NCBI RefSeq assembly: GCF_900107015.1
Contig: NZ_FNOI01000002.1
Span: forward strand, 558,001-622,000
Source: Litoreibacter albidus
Lineage (GTDB): Bacteria; Pseudomonadota; Alphaproteobacteria; Rhodobacterales; Rhodobacteraceae
DNA: 64,000 nt
Direction of reading: 5' to 3'
The notes under the pieces are model-generated. The model did not search any database and was not told the DNA's origin. It saw nothing but the letters and a program-made list of their open reading frames with translations. A program made the position numbers and the translations under genes. Below are positions 57,492-64,000 of this stretch, piece after piece; within the stretch, counting starts at the first letter, position 1, and the number at the start of each line of letters is the position of its first letter.

Positions 57492-58223
57492 ATGCCCAAC
57501 CCCACCGCCGCCATGCTTGTTATCGGGGACGAAATATTGTCGGGCCGCACAAAGGACACCAATACCAACCATCTGGCCTGTGCGCTGACTGCCGCTGGTA
57601 TCGATCTGAAGGAGGCGCGCGTAGTCTCAGACGAACATGATCACATCGTCGACGCGGTAAGGGCGCTTAGTGCACGCTATGATCATGTATTCACGTCTGG
57701 TGGCATTGGGCCCACCCACGACGATATCACCGCCGATGCCGTCGGGGCCGCGTTTGGCGCAGATGTTGGTGTGCGCGATGATGCCCGCGACCTGCTGGCG
57801 GCGCATTACGCGGAGCAAGGCAAGGAGTTCAACGACGCGCGTAAGCGGATGGCGCGTATTCCAGATGGCGCAACGTTGATCGACAATCCGGTGTCCATCG
57901 CGCCAGGTTTCAGTATCGGGAATGTGCATGTCATGGCCGGCGTCCCAAAAGTGTTTCACGCTATGGTCGCGACAGTCATCGCCACGTTGTCAGGCGGAAA
58001 ACCGCTGCTATCGGAAACGTTGCGGGTGTTTATTGGCGAAGGCGACATCGCGGGGCCGCTCGGCGCTTTGGCGGATGGGAACCCTGATATCTCGTTGGGC
58101 TCATACCCGTTCCAGATCGACGGGGTGTTTGGCAGCAACATTGTTGCGCGCGGGACTGACCCTGTGCGGCTGAAATCAGTCATTGAACAACTCGCAAAGG
58201 CTCTTGGCGTTGAACATAAGTGA
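57492..58223 (+). CDS. Molybdopterin-binding (MoCF) domain protein, CinA-like N-terminal type
   Basis: A 243-residue protein with the MoCF domain: IGDEILSGRTKDTNTNHLA (11-29) and FTSGGIGPTHDDITADAV. It lacks the C-terminal amidase domain of full CinA, so it corresponds to the pyrophosphatase/COG1058 part only. Its precise substrate (ADP-ribose or an NAD derivative in related proteins) is not known here. It heads a four-gene rightward operon. Confidence 0.9.
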   Translation: MPNPTAAMLVIGDEILSGRTKDTNTNHLACALTAAGIDLKEARVVSDEHDHIVDAVRALSARYDHVFTSGGIGPTHDDITADAVGAAFGADVGVRDDARDLLAAHYAEQGKEFNDARKRMARIPDGATLIDNPVSIAPGFSIGNVHVMAGVPKVFHAMVATVIATLSGGKPLLSETLRVFIGEGDIAGPLGALADGNPDISLGSYPFQIDGVFGSNIVARGTDPVRLKSVIEQLAKALGVEHK

Positions 58224-58914
58224 TCTCTTTGACGTCGTGGATGCGACGTGGCCCGCAGCCCTAGAAACCCGCGTTGGCCCATGGTTGATCCGCGACGGGC
58301 AAGGCGGCGGCAAGCGCGTCTCTGCCGCGCGTCCGGTGGGGGCTGTTGAGCAAAGTGATGTGGCGGATGCCGTATCTGCGATGAGGGCGCTCGAACAATC
58401 GGCGCTGTTCTCATTAAGGGAGGAAGACGGCGGATTAGACTCCATTTTGGACGGACTGGGCTACCAAGTCATTGACCCGTCCATCCTCTTTTTCGGGCCC
58501 ATTTTTGAGGAGGAAGTGCCACCCGTCACCGCGTTTGATATCTGGCCGCCTTTGCAAATTATGAAGGACGTTTGGGCCGAAGGCGGCATAGGCGCAGGAC
58601 GGATCGCGGTTATGGAGCGCGTTACGGGACCCAAAACATCAATCCTTGGCCGCATATCGGACCGTGCGGCGGGCTGCGCCTTTGTCGCGATGCACGGCAC
58701 AACAGCAATGGTTCACGCGGTGGAGGTGCTGCCAGACTACCGCCGCCACGGGTTGGCGCGGAGCATGATGCATGCGGCGGCGCATTGGGCGAAAGCGCAG
58801 GGCGCGACCCACTTTTCATTGGTGACGACCGGATCAAACGTCGCGGCGCAATCGCTCTATAGCTCTCTGGGCATGTCGGTCGTTGGTCGGTATCATTACC
58901 GCATCAAACCCTGA
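58210..58914 (+). CDS. GNAT family N-acetyltransferase
   Basis: A 234-residue protein whose C-terminal half is a GNAT fold: acetyl-CoA-binding VLPDYRRHGLARSMMHAAA and the closing QSLYSSLGMSVVGRYHYR. The substrate is unknown. I place the start at TTG 58210, with AAAGG about 9 bases upstream and an overlap of 14 bases with the gene before; TTG codons at 58204 and 58183 are alternatives. Confidence 0.86.
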   Translation: MNISDLFDVVDATWPAALETRVGPWLIRDGQGGGKRVSAARPVGAVEQSDVADAVSAMRALEQSALFSLREEDGGLDSILDGLGYQVIDPSILFFGPIFEEEVPPVTAFDIWPPLQIMKDVWAEGGIGAGRIAVMERVTGPKTSILGRISDRAAGCAFVAMHGTTAMVHAVEVLPDYRRHGLARSMMHAAAHWAKAQGATHFSLVTTGSNVAAQSLYSSLGMSVVGRYHYRIKP

Positions 58915-58927
58915 AAGGCCCTGCCCC

Positions 58928-59497
58928 GTGACAAACACACCCGTGACCGCGCTTGATCTTCCGATGGCTGACCCGCTGCCCGAGGCGACGCAGAAGTATT
59001 TTGACATTTGCACCGAAAAGCTGGGAATGGTCCCCAACGTCTTGCAGTCTTACGCTTTTGATCCTGTAAAGCTGGATGCCTTCACCGGCATGTATAATGA
59101 TCTGATGCTTGGCGACAGCAACCTGTCCAAGCTGGAACGCGAGATGATCGCCGTCGCGGTGTCTTCTGTGAATAAATGCTTTTATTGCCTTGTGGCTCAC
59201 GGCGCAGCAGTGCGCCAGTTGTCGGGAGACCCCGCGCTGGGCGAGGCGCTGGTGATGAACTACCGCGTGGCCCCGTTAGACGCGCGCCAACGCGCCATGC
59301 TTGATTTCGCCGTTCAGATGACAGAAGCCAGTTACCGGATCGAAGAATCGGACCGTGACGCGCTGCGCCAGGTTGGGTTCAGCGACCGCGATATTTGGGA
59401 CATCGCGTCAGTGGCCAGCTTCTTTAACATGACAAACCGAATGGCCTCTGCCGTGGATATGCGGCCGAACGCGGAATACCACGCGGCTCATAGATGA
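58928..59497 (+). CDS. AhpD-like peroxidase-related enzyme (carboxymuconolactone decarboxylase family)
   Basis: A 189-residue protein of the AhpD/CMD superfamily. The active-site pattern CFYCLVAHGAAVR holds the expected CxxC cysteines and His. Such proteins reduce peroxides or relay electrons in peroxide defence. The start is GTG 58928 with AAAGG nine bases before it; an upstream frame overlapping the GNAT gene is less likely. It overlaps the following OmpA gene by 4 bases. Confidence 0.89.
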   Translation: MTNTPVTALDLPMADPLPEATQKYFDICTEKLGMVPNVLQSYAFDPVKLDAFTGMYNDLMLGDSNLSKLEREMIAVAVSSVNKCFYCLVAHGAAVRQLSGDPALGEALVMNYRVAPLDARQRAMLDFAVQMTEASYRIEESDRDALRQVGFSDRDIWDIASVASFFNMTNRMASAVDMRPNAEYHAAHR

Positions 59498-60447
59498 CCC
59501 GCTACCTTTATCTTTGTGTGCTAGGCGTTTTGTTGGCGACGCCAGCCGCAGCCGAGTTGACGTTGAGCTTCCCCGGCCCTGCCACGGAAACCTTTTCGCA
59601 AACCGAGGAATTCGAAAGCTACAAGCTGCCAGTCGGCCCCTACGCGGACGGCTTTGTGCAAACGCTTGTTGCCGAAGGGCGCCAAATCACCCGTGCATGG
59701 CGGGTGGATGTGGGTGTTGGGACGTCCCTTTTGGTCATGGACAGTCTGCGCCAACAGTTGGAGGCGTCGGGGTTCGAGCTGTTGTACGAATGCACAACTG
59801 ATATTTGCGGCGGCTTCGATTTCCGCTTTACCACTGAGGTTCTGCCAGAACCTTTGATGCATGTCGACTTGGGCGACTTCCGGTTCCTGTCCGCACAGCG
59901 TCTGGGCGGCGCGGTACCGGAATATGTGAGTTTGTTTGTGAGCCGCGGCGCGGATAGCGCCTTTGTTCAAATGGTGTTGATGGGCAGTCCTGATGCCACA
60001 TCCCTGACTGCAAAGTCCGGCGGTAAAGTCGCCCAGATCGCCCCTTCCGTGCCCAGCGTTAAGTTCGGCTCCGTGGTGGAGGTCCTTTTACGCGACGGGC
60101 ATGCGGTTCTTGACGATTTGGAGTTCAACACTGGCTCTTCGGCATTGGGCGAGGGCAAGTTTTTGTCGCTGGTCGACTTGGCCGGATACCTGAAAGAGAA
60201 CCCAACTATTCGCGTAGCCTTGGTTGGCCACACCGACGCGGAAGGGTCGTTGGACGGCAATGTCAGCCTGTCGCGCAAACGGGCGCAATCCGTGGCGGCA
60301 CGTCTGCGGTCTGAGTTCGACATCCCGAGCAGACAGATCGAAGCTGAGGGGGTTGGCTACCTATCCCCCCGCGCCAGCAACCTGACGGAAGAAGGGCGGA
60401 CCTTAAACAGAAGGGTCGAGGTGATTATCACCTCGACCCAACAGTGA
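59494..60447 (+). CDS. OmpA family cell-wall-binding protein
   Basis: A 317-residue exported protein: signal peptide (1-20, cleavage after PAAA), an N-terminal region of unknown fold with two cysteines (ECTTDICGG), and a C-terminal OmpA domain (about 205-315, GHTDAEGSLDGNVSLSRKR, ending NRRVEVIIT) that should bind peptidoglycan. There is no beta-barrel, so it is likely periplasmic. It overlaps the AhpD-like gene and its last codons contain a perfect 27-bp palindrome. Confidence 0.9.
   Translation: MTRYLYLCVLGVLLATPAAAELTLSFPGPATETFSQTEEFESYKLPVGPYADGFVQTLVAEGRQITRAWRVDVGVGTSLLVMDSLRQQLEASGFELLYECTTDICGGFDFRFTTEVLPEPLMHVDLGDFRFLSAQRLGGAVPEYVSLFVSRGADSAFVQMVLMGSPDATSLTAKSGGKVAQIAPSVPSVKFGSVVEVLLRDGHAVLDDLEFNTGSSALGEGKFLSLVDLAGYLKENPTIRVALVGHTDAEGSLDGNVSLSRKRAQSVAARLRSEFDIPSRQIEAEGVGYLSPRASNLTEEGRTLNRRVEVIITSTQQ
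60413..60439. repeat. 27-bp perfect palindrome in the end of the OmpA gene
   Basis: Two 13-base arms (gggtcgaggtgat and atcacctcgaccc) around one central T. It covers the codons for the conserved C-terminal RVEVIIT segment, six bases before the stop codon. As RNA it forms a 12-bp stem with a 3-base loop. No T tract follows. Confidence 0.8.
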
Positions 60448-60477
60448 TGCTGCCAAACATCGGGGAAAATTCGTCGC

Positions 60478-61389
60478 TTAGTTGGTCCAGACCTCTGGGC
60501 CTTTTTCTTTGAACGCTTCGACAAGGAAGTCGATGAACGTTCGCACCTTGGGCTGCGTGTAGCGGCCCGGCGGGTAGACGGCGTAGATGCCTTGTGTCTC
60601 TTTCGGAAGCTCTGGCATGGCTTCTTCCACCAAACCTTGGCGCAGGGCGTCGGCGTAAAGGAAGCTTGGCAGATACGCGATACCAAGTCCTGAAACACAT
60701 GCGTTCAAAAGCGATTGGCCGTCATTCACCGTCAGCCAGCCCTGCGTGCGCACTTGGCGTTTCTCGCCAGATGGGGCAGTGATCTTCCACACGTTCCCAG
60801 CCGACTGGTTGGAATAATGCAGTAATTTGTGGTTGTTCAGATCGTCGATCTTTTCGGGGCGACCGAACTGTTCGAAGTAGGCAGGCGAAGCGATCAGACG
60901 CTTCGTTGTTTCTGTCAATTTGCGCGCACGGAGCGAGCTGTCTTCCATTTCGCCGATGCGAATTGCAAGATCGAAACCCTCCGAAATCAGCTCCACAAAG
61001 CGGTTGTTGAGAACCATATTCACGGTGATATCGGGGTAATCCACAAGGAAATCGCCCAAAATCGGGGACATGTGATTGACCCCGAAGTCTGTCGCAACCG
61101 AGATACGTAGCAGCCCAGACGGCGCGCTTTGCATTGATGATACCAGCGCGTCTGCCTCGCCAGCATCATTCAGGACGCGGCGTGCGCGGTCGTAGTAGGC
61201 AAGTCCGATCTCGGTAGGGCTGACGCGCCGTGTCGTACGGTTCAGAAGCCGCGCACCAAGGCGTGTTTCAAGGGAGGAGACGTGCTTCGAGACGGCGGAT
61301 TTGGAAATCCCCATCTTGCGGGCAGCGTCGGTAAACCCCCCTTGGTCCACCACAGTGGCAAATGCTTCCATTTCGGTCAGTCGGTCCAT
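60478..61389 (-). CDS. LysR family transcriptional regulator
   Basis: A 303-residue regulator with the LysR N-terminal helix-turn-helix (FTDAARKMGISKSAVSKHVS, about 18-37) and a substrate-binding C-terminal half. The sequence belongs to the large group of AaeR/DmlR-like regulators that control nearby or distant genes in response to small acids; the target cannot be told. It converges on the OmpA gene with 30 bases between. Confidence 0.92.
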   Translation of the reverse strand: MDRLTEMEAFATVVDQGGFTDAARKMGISKSAVSKHVSSLETRLGARLLNRTTRRVSPTEIGLAYYDRARRVLNDAGEADALVSSMQSAPSGLLRISVATDFGVNHMSPILGDFLVDYPDITVNMVLNNRFVELISEGFDLAIRIGEMEDSSLRARKLTETTKRLIASPAYFEQFGRPEKIDDLNNHKLLHYSNQSAGNVWKITAPSGEKRQVRTQGWLTVNDGQSLLNACVSGLGIAYLPSFLYADALRQGLVEEAMPELPKETQGIYAVYPPGRYTQPKVRTFIDFLVEAFKEKGPEVWTN

Positions 61390-61533
61390 TCGGATACCTC
61401 AATAACTCATGACGTTTGAGCCGTTATCGGGACCAATTGGGGCAGGAATGCGATGTCTGTTGGACGATTCAGGGGAATATGTAGGGATCGTTGAGGGCAT
61501 GGAAACAGGTAAACAGGCGTTTCCGAACAGGTT

Positions 61534-62400
61534 TTATATCCAGTCGAGCCACTTAAACACGGCAATCAGCGCCACAGTAACTGCGACCATCGCACCACAT
61601 AATGCGGCAAACGCCAAGGGCCAATCCGTGCCCGGTAGGCCCGCGACATTCATACCGAACAGACCCGTCAGGAAGCCCAGTGGCAGGAATATTCCGGCAA
61701 TGACGGACAGAACGTAGCCGTTGCGCCCTTGGCTGAGTGACACCTGCGTATCCAAATGATCCTGCAAGCCCACCAACCTGTCGCGCACGGCATCAAGTGT
61801 TTCCACAGCCAATGCCATGCGGTTCGCCGGTTCGCGAAGATGCTGGCGGTCCGAGTCCGTCAGGGCTGGCGTGTCGAGTGTCGCCAGTTTCGCCAATGCA
61901 TCGCGCTGCGGCCCGATGTATCGGCGCAGCTTGATTGTGGAGTGGCGCAGCGGGCTGAGCTTTGGTGCATGTGCGGACTTACCGTCCAATATGTCATCTT
62001 CAATGTCGTCGGTTGCAGACGACAGACGGAGCGCGGTGGCTTCAATGCGGTCAGTCAGACCGGTGACCAGCGCGGTTAGAAATTCTCCCACGGTGTCCGG
62101 CCCGGCGCCGTCGGCAATTTTCCGGCGAATATCGTCGAGCGCAAAAATGCGGCGAACGCGAACAGTGACAACCATGCCCGAAGTGACCCACAGGCGAAGT
62201 GACACCATATCGTCGACCTCCTGACCCTCGTTCATATTGACGCCGCGCAGGTTCAATATCACGCCGTCCCCCAAGCGATCGCAGCGCGGTCGTGTTTCAG
62301 GCTGCGTTAATGCAGCTGCCGCGATATGCGGCACGTTGGCATCAAGGAAGGCCCCCAATTTGGGGTCTCCCAGCTCAAAATGATGCCACTCGTAGGTCAT
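61534..62400 (-). CDS. CorA/ZntB family divalent metal transporter
   Basis: A 288-residue inner-membrane transporter. It has the soluble N-terminal domain, the long helix and two C-terminal membrane segments; the selectivity motif is FGMNVAGLPG (GMN). The sequence resembles ZntB more than classic CorA, so zinc or a related ion is likely. It overlaps the fadH-like gene start region by 4 bases at its 5' end. Confidence 0.9.
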   Translation of the reverse strand: MTYEWHHFELGDPKLGAFLDANVPHIAAAALTQPETRPRCDRLGDGVILNLRGVNMNEGQEVDDMVSLRLWVTSGMVVTVRVRRIFALDDIRRKIADGAGPDTVGEFLTALVTGLTDRIEATALRLSSATDDIEDDILDGKSAHAPKLSPLRHSTIKLRRYIGPQRDALAKLATLDTPALTDSDRQHLREPANRMALAVETLDAVRDRLVGLQDHLDTQVSLSQGRNGYVLSVIAGIFLPLGFLTGLFGMNVAGLPGTDWPLAFAALCGAMVAVTVALIAVFKWLDWI

Positions 62401-64000
62401 AGTGATGCAGCCAATCGGGTGCCTTGGTTAATCGCACGTTTGGCGTCCAGTTCTGCGGCTACATCAGCGCCGCCGATCACATGGGGGACGCGGCCTGCGG
62501 CCTCCAGTTCGTCGGCCAACGCGCGCATCGGCACCTGACCGGCGCACATCACGATGGTGTCCACTTCGATCACGCGCGGGTTCTCCCGCGCCTCACCGTC
62601 GGACACATGCAGCCCCTGCGCGTCGATCCGTTCGTAGTTCACGCCGCCAATCATCTCGACGTTTTTCATCTGTAAAGCGGCGCGGTGAATCCAGCCGGTG
62701 GTTTTACCCAACCGTTTGCCTAGCTTCTCGGACTTGCGTTGGAGCAGGGTGACGTGACGCACCGCCGGTTCGGGCTTCGGGCCGCCGTCGGCCAAGCCGC
62801 CGCGCTTGGCTTCTGGGTCGGTGACGCCCCATTCTGCCATCCATGCGTCGAGATCGACGGTCGGGCTGTCATCCGTTGTTAGAAACTCGGCCACGTCAAA
62901 GCCGATACCGCCTGCGCCTATGATCGCCACGCGCTTACCAACCTTTGCGCCGCCGCGCAGCACGTCGATATAAGACAGCACGTTTGGGCCATCCTGCCCA
63001 GCGATTTGGGTGTCACGCGGGGCAACGCCAGTGGCGATGACAACCTCGTCAAAACCGGCGAGTAAGTCGGCGGTGGCTTCGGTACCAAGCTGCACATCAA
63101 TCGCGCTTTTGGAAACCATCGTGCGGTACCAGTCTACCAGCCCAAAGAACTCCTCTTTGCCCGGAATTTTCTTGGCCATGTTCAGCTGGCCACCTAGCTC
63201 CGCAGCTTTGTCGAACAGGGTAACGGCATGCCCGCGGTCCGCTGCGGTCAAGGCTGTCGACAAGCCTGCTGGTCCTGCACCGACGACGGCCACGGTTTTC
63301 ACATTGGTGGCGGGTTCGACCAGAAGCTCCGTCTCGAAGCAGGCCTTGGGGTTCACAAGGCAGGTGCTCATCTTGCCGCTAAAGGTGTGGTCAAGGCAGG
63401 CTTGGTTGCACGCGATACAAGGCGCGATTTCGGCGCTGCGGCCCGCCGCTGCTTTCGCAACGAAATGGGGGTCCGCAAGGAATGGGCGGGCCATGGACAC
63501 CATATCCGCGCAACCATCGGCCAAGACGTCTTCGCCGACTTCCGGCGTGTTGATGCGGTTTGAGGTGATGATCGGGATCGACACTTCACCCATCAGCTTC
63601 TTTGTCACCCACGTGAATGCACGGCGCGGGACGGAGGTCGCGATCGTGGGAATGCGCGCTTCGTGCCAGCCTATGCCCGTGTTGATAATTGTGGCGCCCG
63701 CTTTCTCGATCTCCTTGGCCAGCAGCACAACCTCTTCCCAGCTGGATCCGTTCGGGATCAAGTCAATCATGCTGAGGCGGTAGATAACGATGAATTCAGC
63801 GCCAACGGCTGCGCGCACGCGCTTCACGACCTCAACCGGCAACCGCATGCGGTTTTCATAAGAGCCGCCCCAACGGTCTTCGCGTTTGTTGGTGTGCGTC
63901 ACGAGGAACTGGTTCAGGAAGTATCCTTCAGAACCCATAATTTCGACGCCGTCATAGCCAGCGTCTTTGGCGCGGCTGGCAGCGGTCGCGATGTCGGCGA
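62397..64000 (-). CDS. fadH: 2,4-dienoyl-CoA reductase (NADPH), FadH type, cut by window end
   Basis: FadH reduces 2,4-dienoyl-CoA in the beta-oxidation of unsaturated fatty acids. About 534 C-terminal residues are visible and the frame is open to base 64000, so the N-terminal part of the FMN barrel lies outside. Visible are the barrel end (MGSEGYFLNQF), the 4Fe-4S cysteine set CIACNQAC followed by C in KMSTCLVNP, FAD-binding GAGPAG and a second nucleotide-binding GAGGIG. The CorA/ZntB gene follows with a 4-base overlap. Confidence 0.93.
   Translation of the reverse strand, partial: ADIATAASRAKDAGYDGVEIMGSEGYFLNQFLVTHTNKREDRWGGSYENRMRLPVEVVKRVRAAVGAEFIVIYRLSMIDLIPNGSSWEEVVLLAKEIEKAGATIINTGIGWHEARIPTIATSVPRRAFTWVTKKLMGEVSIPIITSNRINTPEVGEDVLADGCADMVSMARPFLADPHFVAKAAAGRSAEIAPCIACNQACLDHTFSGKMSTCLVNPKACFETELLVEPATNVKTVAVVGAGPAGLSTALTAADRGHAVTLFDKAAELGGQLNMAKKIPGKEEFFGLVDWYRTMVSKSAIDVQLGTEATADLLAGFDEVVIATGVAPRDTQIAGQDGPNVLSYIDVLRGGAKVGKRVAIIGAGGIGFDVAEFLTTDDSPTVDLDAWMAEWGVTDPEAKRGGLADGGPKPEPAVRHVTLLQRKSEKLGKRLGKTTGWIHRAALQMKNVEMIGGVNYERIDAQGLHVSDGEARENPRVIEVDTIVMCAGQVPMRALADELEAAGRVPHVIGGADVAAELDAKRAINQGTRLAASL

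Overview
The window is a gene-dense stretch of an alphaproteobacterial chromosome, most likely a marine roseobacter-type Rhodobacteraceae. This rests on protein character and gene order: the cluster hemJ-rho-mnmE-mnmG-rsmG-parA-parB, a maf-aroE-coaE-dnaQ/secB/fxsA/tim44-mltA-smr run, a mutS/maeB/grpE-hrcA/rph-rdgB-hemW block, and several secreted roseobacter-style proteins. I cannot fix the genus. About 64 protein genes are supported, two of them cut by the window edges (dnaJ at the left, a fadH-type reductase at the right). I see no rRNA, tRNA, CRISPR array, prophage or insertion sequence.

Layout. 1-9.9 kb: stress and genome-maintenance genes (dnaJ end, maeB, mutS, grpE, hrcA, rph, rdgB, hemW). 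9.9-17.3 kb: the origin-proximal leftward operon parB-parA-rsmG-mnmG-mnmE-rho-hemJ, with two perfect parS sites inside the first codons of mnmG and rsmG. 17.28-17.67 kb: a non-coding, AT-rich stretch with several DnaA-box-like 9-mers, which I read as the replication origin; genes run leftward on its left and rightward on its right. 17.7-20.4 kb: the rightward run maf-aroE-coaE-dnaQ. 20.4-29.6 kb: secretion, envelope and proteolysis genes (secB, fxsA, Tim44-like, mltA, smr, an MFS transporter, a lipoprotein hydrolase, hslU and hslV split by two unrelated genes). 29.7-35.3 kb: the translation/transcription operon rimP-nusA-ylxR-infB behind a promoter and a leader that looks like a transcription attenuator. 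35.3-36 kb: a small accessory pocket with a 44-residue membrane protein, a DUF1508 gene and two identical 34-bp terminator hairpins. 36-42.5 kb: a peptide ABC importer plus proline iminopeptidase. 42.6-49.7 kb: ubiG, a MarR regulator, grxC, comF, a methyltransferase, hemH, a 45-residue protein with a hairpin over its ribosome site, mutT, argJ and a parvulin. 49.8-55 kb: secA followed by two secreted proteins, one joining a phosphate-binding-protein-like region to an OmpA domain. 55-64 kb: radC, map, sfsA, a four-gene operon (MoCF-domain protein, GNAT, AhpD-like, OmpA), a LysR regulator, a CorA/ZntB transporter and the fadH-like gene.

How parts fit together: ParA/ParB and their parS sites lie within about 8 kb of the proposed origin, the arrangement expected for chromosome segregation. 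The rimP-nusA-ylxR-infB operon supplies ribosome maturation, transcription elongation and translation initiation from one transcript. dnaJ, hrcA-grpE and hslUV form dispersed heat-shock functions. SecB, SecA and several signal-peptide proteins reflect export capacity. TTG or GTG starts are frequent (mutS, hemW, hslU, dppB, the PBP-OmpA gene, the GNAT and AhpD-like genes).
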